A model generated the notes under the pieces. It was given only the letters and a program-made list of their open reading frames with translations, did not search any database and was not told the origin of the DNA. Below are positions 1-11,185 of a stretch of 64,000 nt of DNA, in pieces. The stretch spans positions 16,249,434 through 16,313,433 of the forward strand of contig JAVHZZ010000008.1 of NCBI GenBank assembly GCA_036250195.1, in the 5' to 3' direction. The DNA comes from Mixophyes australis (Eukaryota > Chordata > Amphibia > Anura > Limnodynastidae). The translations under genes and the position numbers were made by a program. How positions within the stretch are numbered: position 1 is the first letter of the stretch; every line of letters starts with the position of its first letter.

Positions 1-579
1 AGATTTTCTAAGATTTTATTTTCTAGGGCTATAAGCCATTTCCCATCTTAGGATACAGTGAGAGTGCAATTTCTATTTTGTCGGTGCTTTAACACGAGGG
101 TTTTAGTGCAGATAAAGAGGGACACTCAGTATTTTACTAAGTACTCCACGGATGATGGTGGAAATTGAAATAATTTAGAATTCCTTGGCTCATCCTCAAC
201 ATCGTTTCCTAACACCTTAAGCAAACAAGAATTGAGCTATTATTCCATCGAAGAGAGTGATATCCAGGATTCATAAACACAGAATCTAATTTATAACAAA
301 ACAGCTCTCAACAGACAAAGGTGTATTGCAACTGAAAATGAGAGGATCTTTGCTGTATATTCAGGATATTTTCGAATGCCATAGAAGATGTAACCTGCTT
401 AGAAGCTGGTTGTGGTTTAATATGGGTTTTCAGTCATCATCAGCTATCATCAGCTATTTATATATAATAATAATAATATTAAGCAAAATATATGAAAAAA
501 TAAATACAAATATGGACTTATTTCTCTGCAGATTAATCCAAAACCATTCTGCTAAATTAACTGGTGTCTGGCATTGGTA
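1..579. other. Unassigned AT-rich sequence
   Basis: No gene, RNA or complete repeat is recognised here. Short reading frames on both strands lack any familiar domain. A short run of ATA/ATT repeats near 461-480 resembles the microsatellite tails of the SINE and LINE copies elsewhere in the window, but no body could be assigned. Confidence 0.4.
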
Positions 580-582
580 CAC

Positions 583-672
583 GTCTGCAGATTGTAGATT
601 GTAAGCTCCTTTAAGGCAAGAACTGATGTGAATGAATATATATGCACTGATCTTTTCAGTGCTGTATAACAT
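583..672 (+). repeat. Decayed SINE/LINE 3' tail
   Basis: The stretch beginning at the words for 'gtagattgtaagctcc' and continuing through a 'gggactgatgtgaatga'-like segment matches, with many changes, the tail shared by the SINE copies in this window (for example 45035-45120). The tRNA-like head and the conserved core are missing. It is probably an old, truncated copy. Confidence 0.45.
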
Positions 673-832
673 GTGACCATTATACTATATTTTGAGAAAC
701 GTTTGCAACACACAGTGTAGTCCTGGATCTATACAACCCAGGGAATTTGCATGTATTATCCTGCTTATCTGTACCCATTGTTCTTATCTGTATGCAGTTA
801 AGCAATCTTGTCATTTTGTTGTTCTAACCCCC

Positions 833-886
833 TATGTGCGGTGCTGTGTGAGCCTTATAAATACAAGACAATAACAATAATCTCAG
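833..886 (+). repeat. Short LINE/SINE 3' terminus fragment
   Basis: A 'gtgcggtgctgtg...ttataaatac' segment followed by an AATAACAAT tail resembles the terminal 50 bases of the LINE and SINE families seen elsewhere (compare 42660-42730). Only the extreme 3' end is present. The assignment rests on a short match. Confidence 0.35.
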
Positions 887-1095
887 GGTTGCTTGATACA
901 TATGGGCTTATAAATGTAAATGGGGGGGGCTGTTAGCATTTAGCCCAGTGAGCCAGAGCACATGGTTCATGATACCACAACATCACCCCGCATGTATTTG
1001 CTATGCAAAGTTGGCGAATGATAGATTCACTCTATGTCTCAGTGATTCTTTGGTTCCTAGGGAATTATCAGGATGCATACGCCTAAAAATAGGTC

Positions 1096-1180
1096 TAGCG
1101 CAGTGGTTCCCAAACTGTGCGCTGCTATTCCCTGGGGTGCCACGGCGTTCTCACAGGGGTTCCGCGGCCAGGGCCTTCGA
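1096..1180 (+). repeat. hAT-like transposon terminus fragment
   Basis: The segment starting CAGTGGTTCCCAAACTG resembles the ends of many vertebrate Charlie/Tip100-type hAT elements, which begin CAG and carry a 'GGTTCCCAAAC' stretch. No matching opposite end was found, so this is a fragment at best. Confidence 0.4.
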
Positions 1181-1255
1181 GCTGAGAAATTTTGAGATCC
1201 ACCTGTTTAGCCAATTAAATGTCTGTCTCCATTGTGTGTAAGGTACGTGCCAAGA

Positions 1256-1325
1256 AACCAGTGCTGCGGAATTAGTGGCGCCATATAAATAGCTGATGAT
1301 GACGTTGATGATGATGATGATGAAA
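1256..1325 (+). repeat. SINE 3' tail (truncated copy)
   Basis: This is the last part of the window's main SINE family: the 'gtgctgcggaattagtgg' block, the 'gccatataaatag' block, and a GATGAT microsatellite tail. The head and core are absent, as expected for a 5'-truncated or decayed copy. Confidence 0.75.
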
Positions 1326-1329
1326 AAAC

Positions 1330-3165
1330 CGTCCTTCAAAGTGCTGAGAAGCAAGACGCCCCTGGCTACTTCCCGGACCGCCTATTTCTACTCCGCGATA
1401 GCCCCCCTAACACCATGTTAGCAACCCTGACCTGTACTGTGAATGACTCTTCTTGACCATTGTACCATAATACGAGACACCCCAACACGTTTGAGAACAA
1501 ACCAGCAAAAATGGAATGCTCTCTCAACACTGGGACAATCTTGTACAAGCTCTGAGATTTATGGGGTACGATTCCTCTCTGTCCACCTGTAGCAGCAGAT
1601 TAAAGGGGAGCAGCCGCAAAGTTACTATTATTTAGTTCAGTGACAATAAAATGTACACGCTAAGTATATTTCTAGGGCAGTGTCCCTTTAAGAAACACCT
1701 GCTATACCTTCACACAATTATGGGATTAGAGTAACGCCGTATAATCATTACCAGATAAAACACCTTCCAATTACTCATTTTCCTATTATTATAATATGTT
1801 AAATTGTCAGCATATGTTTGAGGAGAAATCAAATTGCTTTTCAAGGTAATGTCAAAGGACTGATTGAAGTGTTAAAATGAAATTTATATTTGAACTATAT
1901 TGAATTTATTAATCTTTTTTATTATTATTATTTAACATATATATTTTCTGTGCTTATCAAGAGAAAGGGGAAAATATTTCATTATAATCTTCAATGAATT
2001 ATCTTCCGAACAAAGTATTTTTTTCTCCTGTAGGAAATATAATATGATCTTATGAGTGGACGTCTTAGGAAATGACTAACAGGAATTGTTGTTCCCAACG
2101 AGTTGTAAACTAATTCTTCCTGGGAACAAGCAGTAGGAATATCCCACACATTTTCCTTATCCCACCAATTGATTTTTCCTCTGATTTTATCGTTAAGATT
2201 GGACTCTCCCCTTGCTCATGAGAAATGCACTTCCTACTTCATGACATGACTAAGGCATTGTCCCTTCCGATAAATCTTCAGAAAAATGAGTCAACTGAAG
2301 TTTGACAGGACAAGTACTTATATTTACTGCTAATCGGCGAGTATCACCATCACTTCTAGTTATAATTACTGGTGGAGAAAACTTAGAACACGTCAGGGAA
2401 CTGTGATACACCCTCCAAAGGACTAGTGTAGGGGAAGGGGGATTTAAATAAAACTATAATAGGTATGTGGAAAACACCTTGACATCATGCTTCATTACAT
2501 ATTAGTGTCATTCTAAGGGTTCTGAGTACAAATGTACATAAAGCAGCCATGCTGTATTACTTGTATTCAGTTTTTACATACAACGAATCTCTTCAGAATG
2601 GAGCAGAGTGGATCTTGGACTTTTGCACGAGGAGGGGGAAAGAGAGCGGCACCCCCCATATAGTAATGATTAATTTCATTACCATTCAAGTGCACCATAA
2701 CCCTGCCCGACTCCTCCTCCTAACGCGCCTCTGACGGACTGTATGATGGTAAATCTATTGACACTATCAGGATCCTTAATGAACATGTTGGTAAATGGGG
2801 ATGGAAGATGAGCACTATTGGCATGGCCGACAGCACTAACAGGTCTAGGGGTCTGTCTGCCCAGTACCAGATGGCTGGACCTCCTGCTGCTTGTCCACCT
2901 CTTTGTGTTTCTAATTTGGACAGTGACGCTGTCACTCAAGTTTTGGGCCAAACAGCAGAGTGAGGTACATTTACATTTCCAATTCAGAAAGGGGGGAGTG
3001 GAGCGACATACAGATCAAAGATTCATATTATACTAAGCTACTGAAGAGCATGTACTAGACTGCTATAAGCTGATATCTCATTACTATATGAGCCATATTA
3101 ATGGACAAACTCCACAATGTCAGATCTCTTAATTTCTGTATGGTATGATGCACATATAAGTATGA
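1330..3165. other. Unassigned single-copy-like sequence
   Basis: I see no gene in this stretch. Frames of 60-97 codons on both strands have no recognised domain. Positions 2690-2950 are more GC-rich than their surroundings and are open in two overlapping minus-strand frames. That could be the remnant of a transposon coding region, but I cannot assign a family. Confidence 0.4.
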
Positions 3166-3168
3166 ATG

Positions 3169-3208
<40 letters not shown>

Positions 3209-3248
3209 CAGATAATAGATAGAAAGATATGAGATAGATAGTTGGGTG

Positions 3249-3293
<45 letters not shown>

Positions 3294-3319
3294 GCAGATA
3301 ATAGATAGATAGATATGAC

Positions 3320-3375
<56 letters not shown>

Positions 3376-3397
3376 GAAATAGACAAATAATAGATAT

Positions 3398-3430
<33 letters not shown>

Positions 3431-3523
3431 CATATATATAGATAGGATATAATAGATAGCTAGATAGATAGGAGTTAGATAGATAGATAGATAATAGAAT
3501 GATAGGAGATAGATAGATAGATT

Positions 3524-3570
<47 letters not shown>

Positions 3571-3599
3571 TATAGATAGATAGATAGCTATCCTATAGT

Positions 3600-3643
<44 letters not shown>

Positions 3644-3672
3644 AAGATAGATAGATTTCAGATAGTTAGATT

Positions 3673-3707
<35 letters not shown>

Positions 3708-3759
3708 TTCAGATAGTTAGATAGATAGATAGATAAATATATTTCAGATAGTTAGATAC

Positions 3760-3790
<31 letters not shown>

Positions 3791-3865
3791 TCAGATAGAT
3801 AGATAGAGAGATAACTATCCTATAGTTAGATAGATAGATAGATAGATAGATAGATATCAGATAGT

Positions 3866-3899
<34 letters not shown>

Positions 3900-3931
3900 T
3901 CAGATAGTTAGATAGATAGATAGATAGATAA
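3169..3931. repeat. GATA tetranucleotide array (about 760 bp)
   Basis: Nearly uninterrupted GATA/TAGA repeats with interruptions that themselves recur, such as 'gatagttagat' and 'tatcagatag' between 3660 and 3930, so longer repeat units have formed by internal duplication. The Ser-Ile-Tyr-Leu reading frames on the minus strand are a by-product of the tetranucleotide and are not genes. Confidence 0.97.
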
Positions 3932-3934
3932 TGT

Positions 3935-4877
3935 TCTAATATTTATTTAACCAACTCTGTTGTTCTCCAAAGATCTATCTTTTTACAGTCAATTCACTAA
4001 CCTCTTATATCTGGTCTAATCTTCCCACCGTACAAAGATTGGCAACTCCTGGTAATCAAGTAATCCATCAATAATTAATGGAAGGCTTTGATTCTTTCCT
4101 TTCCACACATTTGCTGTCTAGCTGACATGAATGATTGAGACCACAGTACTCCACCAAATGCGGCAGAGTGAGTGATGTGTGTAGGTTTGGATTTGGTTCG
4201 TTCATATGCCAAGGTCAGTGGTCAGCGATGTAATGTGAGGCTGTTGTGGAACACGCACACAACACATTACATATTACATCTATGTAATAAATAGTGTTCT
4301 GTCAAACGGAGGATTTAGCCGAGTTTGTTGCAGATTTTCGAACAGCTTGTTATTTCATACTGCTGGCTGGCTGCCTGATGCTAATCTGAAGCTGTTCTGT
4401 TTTTATCTTATTAAATATTAAACCTCACTTAAACATTGCTATTTTGGACGTATTTTGTCGATAGTTGTCTATTTGTGTAGCATATGATACGCAGAGATAA
4501 GAGACACAATGTGGGTGTCCCTTCTTATAATATATCAGAGGAAGGGAGTGGTGTGACGGCTATTTAAGTGAACATGACTGAGCAGTCAAACGCAAACAAT
4601 GAGGTCATCTCTCTCCCCGCAGTCGCATAGTTATTGTTTATTTACAGATTACAGCTCACATCCAGACAAACCTGATTATTTTATTGCCTACAATCATTGA
4701 TATTGTGTTGCAAGGCTAAGTTCACCACAGACAGGTTCAGGGTAGAGTCCAAATACTAAACAAATTAGTGGCAATTAATAATAGAACTGCTTTATATTTA
4801 CTGGTTAGAGTCATTGTAAAGGTAGAACCAGTGAAGGAAAATTACATTCTTTGAATGGTCTGTATTGAAAAGGAATT
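3935..4877. other. Unassigned sequence
   Basis: No coding region, RNA or recognised repeat. Composition is moderately AT-rich. No long open frame is present. Confidence 0.4.
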
Positions 4878-4885
4878 GTCTAATA

Positions 4886-5065
4886 CAGAGTTTCCCAAAC
4901 CCAATCCTCAGGGATCTCTAACAGGGCAGGTTTTCCAGGTGACAAGTGAAATATTTAGTACCACCCGTGGATCTGTTACAATGTATCAGCCAGTTATGAT
5001 TACACCTGGAGATATGGAAAACATGCACTGTTAGGGATCCCTGAGGACTGGATTTAGAAAACGTA
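4886..5065. mobile_element. hAT-type MITE with 8-bp target duplication
   Basis: A 180-bp element with imperfect terminal inverted repeats of about 32 bp. The left end begins CAGAGTTTCCCAAACCC; the right end is the reverse complement of a related sequence, and both share TCCTCAGGGATC. It is flanked by a perfect 8-bp direct repeat, GTCTAATA (4878-4885 and 5066-5073), the duplication size made by hAT transposases. It has no coding capacity, so it must have been moved in trans. Confidence 0.8.
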
Positions 5066-5510
5066 GTCTAATACCAGTATAGAAGTAGTTTTTCTCCTGG
5101 AGCCTCCGTGCTCTGCGCCAGACACTTGGGTCTCCACAAGGATGGACCTACTGTACTCATGTCATAATTGCCTGGTCTCTTTACAATAGCTAAATAGAGC
5201 GCTTGCATGACATGGTAGTGCCTGGAGTGGTGCTCTGCTTCTACAGTCAATAAACTCAACACATTGGTAGTTTCTGCAGGCTTCATCAGGAATCCCCATG
5301 GTGCAATATATGTGGATCCCAAGGCAGGGACCCCAGCTATATAAACATGGGGATAGCGTTTAAGACATTGTGTGATTTGGGTTGTTTGCAGAAGCTCAGT
5401 GTCTGGCTGAATGTGTGACTGATTAGCTGACTCTTAACATTCATTTATACACTAATTATCGCAGCTTTCAATTGATCATTTTTCAGTAAATTGCGTTAAT
5501 GTGCATTCTA

Positions 5511-6137
5511 AGGGGCACATTTATCAATGTTCTCAAAAAGTGAAAAATAGTTTTCAATCCTTATCGCATTGATAAGAATTTAACTATTTCTCAAATATAT
5601 CAAGAATGCAACACAGAAACAGCAGTTCCGATAAACTGCTGTTTCTGTGATAAAAAAGTTACTTATCACACCTCTTTATCTCCGGATCTCCTCCTTGTCT
5701 TCTTCGTTCCTCTTCATACTGCAGTTGCGCATGTGCAGTTCGAAGACTTGGTCATGCGCACAAACATCTCTGCTCTGTCTCTGCAACTATAGTTGCATAG
5801 AGCGAGCGGTGAGTGACAGGGAGGGATCATGTGATCCCTCCACACATGTGCTGTCCAGCTCTGCTCTTCGGAGCAGATCTGAAAGCACTGACATTTTTCA
5901 ATTATGCTGGTGTACATTAGCATAACAAGTTACCGGAATTATTTTTTTCCGAAACTTGTTAGATTGCGGTACGGAGCAGTCACCATGGTATTGAATGGTG
6001 ACTGCTCCCAAAAACGAAACAGAATGCAAAGCAGCAGTGCATTGCACCATTCATAAATATGCGGGACACTCCAACTTGCATTGGAGTTACGGTAAGTGTG
6101 TGAAAGTTTGATAGCACTACTTCTTAAATATGCCCCT
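5511..6137. mobile_element. MITE-like element, AGGGGCAyATTTA ends
   Basis: The left end AGGGGCACATTTATCAA is matched in inverse at the right end (6118-6137). The interior holds several nested inverted repeats, for example around 5600-5650, 5815-5845 and 5970-6010. The flanking bases are CTAA and TAAG, so the target duplication (TTAA or TA) is not resolved. No transposase is encoded. Confidence 0.65.
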
Positions 6138-6139
6138 AA

Positions 6140-6283
6140 GTGAGAATGCTTTCTTTATTTCATTTTCTCCCCATTCCGTTTTTTTTGTTTATTCCCATTT
6201 TGATTATACATATTTATATTTAATTATTTATTTACTTTCTCTTTTTATTTTTTATTAATATCCATTATTACATTATTTATATC

Positions 6284-6345
<62 letters not shown>

Positions 6346-6540
6346 ATTTTTATTTTCTGCTCCAAACATTTAAATTATATATTTCATTTATTTATGTCAA
6401 CAGTGAACTATTTTCACATTTTTTTTTTGTGTTAGAATTCTAAGAATATTTTTAAAAAATTGTTAGTTTGCACCTATATAACCTGCCCACTGGTGGTTCT
6501 AGCGCTAGCACCATTCTATAAATTTTCAAGTTTTTTTATG
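6140..6540. repeat. AT-rich tract with (AT)n microsatellite
   Basis: Very AT-rich sequence containing a pure TA dinucleotide run at about 6288-6340. No gene is seen. Confidence 0.8.
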
Positions 6541-6544
6541 ATCC

Positions 6545-6838
6545 TCGTCGCGTACTAAGCCTGCATGGTAGCATCCAAGTGGCCAGACACGTGTCCGTGA
6601 ATGTCGGAGTAGAGTGGGCCGCAACTGTGATTTAGGGTCTGCATAATTCCAGACCTGGCATCACTTAGACATCTGCTTTGCTTCTGGCCGCTGATTACAG
6701 CCATCTGCTCTTGACTGTTGCTTGTTTAATGACCTTGACTTCAGTCTGCTGATTTGATGCTGTCTTGTCCCCTCTGATATTGATCCTGACCTGTCAGACT
6801 ATGAGTTTTCCCTGTTGAGTCGTCTGCTAGCATGATCT
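6545..6838 (+). repeat. Possible decayed LTR fragment
   Basis: Degenerate repeats of 'tgctgattt...ctgacct...ctgac' type resemble the imperfect internal repeats of the better-preserved LTR at 51992-52784. No LTR termini or target duplication could be located, so this is tentative. Confidence 0.3.
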
Positions 6839-6956
6839 ATACAAGTGATCAACTATAGTGCAGTAGACCTGGTAAACCACGTACCAGTGAGCACATTTAG
6901 CTCTATGGGACTGGGGTCAGATATTGGTGAAGACCATGATTACCTTGGCTATAGTC

Positions 6957-7209
6957 ATTATCATCATCATCTATTTATTTATATAGCTCCACTAATTCCG
7001 CAGCGCTGCACAGAGAACTTATTCACAACAGTCCCTGCCCCATTGGAGCTTACAATCTAAATCCCCTAACACACACACACACCAAGAGAGACTAAGGGCA
7101 ATTTAATAGTAGCCAATTAACCCACTAGTATGTTTTTGGAGTGTGGAAGGAAACCGGAGCACCCGGAGGAAACCCACGCAAATACGGGGAGAACATACAA
7201 ACTCCACAC
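6957..7209 (-). mobile_element. SINE, 5'-truncated, reverse orientation
   Basis: Read on the minus strand, it runs from the conserved GTTTGTATGTTCTCCCC core to the GATGAT tail at 6957. The tRNA-like head is missing, consistent with incomplete reverse transcription. It lies head-to-head with the next SINE, only 17 bp away. Confidence 0.9.
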
Positions 7210-7226
7210 TATAGTTGCTCACAATC

Positions 7227-7548
7227 TGGCACGGTGGCTCAGTGGTTAGCACTTCTGCCTCAGAGCGCTGGGGTCATGAGTTCAATTCCCGACCATGGCC
7301 TTATATGTGAGGAGTTTGTATGTTCTCCCCGTGTTTGCGTGGGTTTCCTCCTGGTGCTCCGGTTTCCTTCCACACTGCAAAGACATACTAGTAGGTTAAT
7401 TGGCTGCTACCAAAATTGACCTTAGTCTCTCTTTCTGTGTGTATGTTAGAGAATTTAGACTGCAATGGGGCAGGGACTGATTTGAATGAGTTCTCTGTAC
7501 AGCGCTGCGGAATCAGTGGCGCTATATAAATAAATGGTGATGATGATA
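7227..7548 (+). mobile_element. tRNA-headed SINE, near full length
   Basis: The head holds a pol III A-box-like TGGCTCAGTGG and a B-box-like GAGTTCAATTCCC, spaced as in a tRNA gene. Then come the conserved core of vertebrate V-SINE-type elements (TGTTCTCCCC...TGGGTTTCCTCC...GCTCCGG), a LINE-like 3' region and a GATGATGAT tail. No protein is encoded. Its mobilisation would depend on a LINE with a similar 3' end. Confidence 0.92.
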
Positions 7549-8160
7549 CTGATCTGACATCTCACTGGTGATACATGTTACATAGAATCACAAATGGAAC
7601 ATTATTGAGAGTTTATAATATTCTATTTTTCTGGCACCTAAACTTTGCTTGTACACCGAGAAGGGACTGGAAGCCGCTCCCCTGACAAAAGTGTCATTAT
7701 CCTTTAGAAAATAGCTTTGTTCCTTCCCTATCTCTGTTGTTGCAAGAGGAAGCACCAGTGTAACACACCTTTGTTCCCACGCCCACACATTGTGTTAACA
7801 AACATACTGGATAATTGGTGCTTCCTAATCTGATGACAACTGCAACAATACAAGGCATGGGCTGGTGGTCTGACAGGTAGCAGAGCTGATCACGGTGGAA
7901 GCCTGTCCAACCATTGCATTCCGAAGAGAGAGCATTTCAATAGTGACTGTATACTCCATAGGATATTACATTATATGCTCCAGTTCAGTAAGTCTACAGT
8001 CTCAAAATATTCCCAATAAAGGAGCATACATATTAACTACACACTGAAAACAACCAGAATAAAATAATAATAATTATAGCATTAGAAGATAGAAAAAAAA
8101 CAGAGTTCCTGATTAATTAAGGAAAGCAAAGCAAAAAAAAGGAGTAACTTAGCACCTTGG
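7549..8160. other. Unassigned sequence
   Basis: No gene or clear repeat is recognised in this stretch. Confidence 0.35.
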
Positions 8161-8184
8161 TAAAACCATGTTCCATTGGAGGGG

Positions 8185-8412
8185 GAAGTAAATTTAAAAT
8201 GTGGGGATAGATTTATAGTTGGGATAGAGTATGGCCTAGATCAACTTTAAATTTCAGTGTAACATTAAAGTTATAAAGTATTCGTGTGCTACATGAAAAA
8301 AACATATAATAATAACCTAATTTGCACCCCTTGCATTGTAACATGGTTTGTCCAGGAGCAAATTTTTTTCACCATTTTTTCCTGCTTTCCATTCCTTAAT
8401 GAATTAGGCCCA
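8185..8412 (+). repeat. Dispersed repeat, copy 1
   Basis: Shares blocks in the same order with 16450-16700: a 'gggatagatttatag'-like start, 'gatcaactttaaatt', 'gtattcgtgtgctac', 'tttgcaccccttgcattg' and 'tttgtccaggagcaaa'. It ends in TTAATGAATTAGGCCC, related to the ends of the element that follows at 8440. It has no coding capacity. Confidence 0.65.
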
Positions 8413-8439
8413 GAATGAGCATAGATGGATACTCAGCAT

Positions 8440-9115
8440 GGGCCTGATTCATCTCAGAACAAAATGTGAACGCAACTTGTGCTTAAAAAAAGAATGCACG
8501 CAATTTGCACCCACGTATTTAAACACAAGTGGATCGCAACAAGCGTTTCCATTTGAATGTGGGTATAAGTACGCTGGCTCAAAGTTATTTACCGTATATA
8601 GACACACACTGCAGGATAGGCACATGCATAGGGGTATTAATCATTAACAAATCTTTATTTTATTTTTTAAAAGAAAAATGCTTTTTTTTCTCCATTTTTT
8701 ATTTTAAATACTTAAATCAGGATGTTCTTACTGTGTACTGTACATAAAATGCATTTCTATAGTTTCTCTTACTAGCAAACACATGTCCTGGCGTGCCTAC
8801 CTGTAGTCATCACTATCAGTTGGCACTTGCACCCGCCCTCTATCTGGTGCAAGTGATACAGCTAAAAGATGCGGCCCTAAGGGATGCCCAGAGCATGAAT
8901 CGGCCTAATGTGCGTGCGCTTGACCTCAGCTCGCCCTCACTGTACAATGCCCTGTTCCGCCATTCAAGTCGTTGGCAGGTGGAAGTGTCCTTTGTGTTTG
9001 GACATGAATTGCCTGCAATTCACTGGAGCAAGTCCCGTTCTGGCGCATGCGCAGAGCAATTTTCCCGCAAGATAAGGCACAATAATGAACTTCCATCCGA
9101 AAATGAATCAGGCCC
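8440..9115. mobile_element. Non-autonomous element with GGGCCTGATTCAT ends
   Basis: The left end GGGCCTGATTCATC is matched in inverse by GATGAATCAGGCCC-like sequence at about 9101-9115. The interior has no transposase. An open frame of 111 codons (8793-9128) runs through it and resembles nothing known to me. No clear target duplication was found. Confidence 0.6.
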
Positions 9116-9118
9116 GAT

Positions 9119-9370
9119 ATATCCATAATGCTGAATGTGATACGTGGAATTTATAAGAATAAGGACAGCGACTTAGAAACACATCCAGAATGCTGGACGA
9201 CAGACGTGGTACTGTTTGCAGTTGTCCATACTTTTCCTCTTTTCCTTTCTAGAAGGTTTGAGACATCTATACCTAAGAAAATAATTCAATGCAGCGTCTA
9301 GTTTAATCTGTGCAGTATACAACCAGTCATCGGTGTGCTGTACACCATAAATGCCCTGTTTCATACCCTA
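9119..9370. other. Unassigned sequence
   Basis: Nothing recognisable between the MITE and the 28-bp array. Confidence 0.35.
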
Positions 9371-9372
9371 CT

Positions 9373-9878
9373 GGTTAGACAATCTTCAGAACACTCTAGA
9401 GGTTGGCCAGTCTTCAGAATACTCTAGAGGTTGGCCAATCTTCAGAACACTCTAGAGGTGGACTAGTCTTCAGAACACTCTAGAGGTTGGCCAGTCTTCA
9501 GAACACTCTAGAGGTTGGACAATCTTCAGAACACTCTAGAGGTTGGCCAGTCTTCAGAACACTCTAGAGGTTGGCCAGTCTTCAGAACACTCTAGAGGTT
9601 GGCCAGTCTTCAGAACACTCTAGAGGTTGACCAGTCTTCAGAACACTCTAGAGGTTGGCCATTCTTCAGAACACTCTAAAGGTTGGCCAGTCTTCAGAAC
9701 ACTCTAGAGGTTGGCCAATCTTCAGAACACTCTAGAGGTGGACCAGTCTTCAGAACACTTTAGAGGATGGCCAGTCTTCAGAACAAATCTAGAGGTTGGC
9801 CAGTCTACAGAACACTCTAGAGGTTGGCCAATATTCAGAACACTCTAGAGGTTGGCCAGTCTTCAGAACACTTTAGAG
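9373..9878. repeat. 28-bp minisatellite, about 18 copies
   Basis: A tandem array with a unit containing 'cttcagaacactctagagg' followed by 'ttggccagt'. Units differ by scattered substitutions and one has a small insertion near 9784. Each unit carries a TCTAGA hexamer or a one-base variant of it. Not coding. Confidence 0.95.
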
Positions 9879-9879
9879 G

Positions 9880-10975
9880 TATAAGGGATTACAACGGTGG
9901 ACTCAAATGGAACGTTAGCTTTAAATTTTACTACAGGCTTACGTAAACTACAGCCTGAAAAAATAACGAAGCTGCTCTTTGATCTAGACAAGTGACCCCA
10001 TGCAGTCCTACATTTAAAGAGACAGCACAATATGGTACACTTTGTACATAAACACTACATTATACAGAAACACAGCTTATGCATCTAAGATATATAGACA
10101 GGAATGACATGTACAACAAAAATACGTTTTACACTAAAGAAACTGAATTCACAGTAAAAATGCACATCTGGATACAAACGTACACACACATTAATACATA
10201 CTTACACTTTTACAAACATACATACACTATTAAATAACTGCAAAGAAACAGGCACACCTGACGCACATTTATCAAATTAATTTTGTTTGCATTCATTTTA
10301 ACCCTTTCATCCCGGGCCACGTTTGCCAGTTCGCTATATATATATATATAGAAATGTGACCTTCTATAATGATACCGTCATTATACCCTTACATGTAATT
10401 CTTTATGTAACGGTGTTTGTATAATTAAACACACAACCTTTTAAGACTATTTTCTTGGCAGCGTGGCGATATATTTCCTATGACCCCCTACAGCTTTCAA
10501 CCTCCCGGAGCCAAGTCTTACAGCACCAGATAAAATGTATGCTTTAAAAATTAGAGCCGCCATTAGTGAGCGAAACTGCATCAGGCTTACGAGTAAAATA
10601 CTTTCATTCATAATGTGCCAAGCCGTATCCTGTACGTGAATGAATGTCTGGCACAATAAAAACGTTTTAATTTACAGATAAATAATGTGATTTATGAAAA
10701 TGTTTACTTGAAAAGTGTCACACTTACATCTGCTCGCTGCAATAAATGGATGTGTTTCTGTGGAGCTAACTTATTTATTTATTTCCCCAGCTTTTTCTGT
10801 GCAGGCATGATGTATTATTGCTGGAGAACGGAGGATAAACACCATAAACCAGTGTCTTGTTTTTACCAGTTAAATACTACTGAGTGTCTTTTGCAACAAT
10901 CTTAAACAGCATCAGATACGTGTTAGATTATCAGCTCCTGACTACATCTGTCTCATGATTTATTCCTGTACTCTA
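9880..10975. other. Unassigned sequence
   Basis: No gene is recognised. A short TA run sits at 10336-10350. Open frames of about 70 codons on either strand lack recognisable domains. Confidence 0.4.
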
Positions 10976-10979
10976 ACCG

Positions 10980-11092
10980 TGCCTCCCAGCTGTCCTAAAT
11001 TAGGCTGTCCCGTTTTAAAGAGACTATCCCACCATCCGGACATTCAGGACCTTTATTCCGACCTGCAGGAATGTTGGGCAGTATAACATAGT
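10980..11092. repeat. Short MITE-like fragment
   Basis: The left end GTGCCTCCCAGCTGTCC and the inverse of the right end (ATACTGCCCAACATTCC) are loosely complementary. Both resemble the CATACTTGCCAACTCTCC terminus of the MITEs at 13777 and 14819. Probably a decayed relative. Confidence 0.45.
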
Positions 11093-11185
11093 GTCAGGTG
11101 TGAGCTGAAATTCAAGGGGAAGAGAATGGGGTTGGTCACAAGACTCGACCCAAATGTGTCCACATCTCCTTTAAGTGCTTCGGGT

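Noticed and set aside
3055..3433. Overlapping Ser-Ile-Tyr-Leu-rich reading frames
   Set aside because: They are translations of the GATA/TCTA microsatellite in several frames and have no start context or non-repeat domain. The same applies to 62794-63372.
7227..7300. Functional tRNA gene
   Set aside because: A and B boxes are tRNA-like, but this is the head of a SINE repeated about a dozen times. No cloverleaf with proper acceptor stem was evident.
8793..9128. 111-codon frame as a gene
   Set aside because: It is inside a non-autonomous element with inverse ends, and another frame is also open on the opposite strand.
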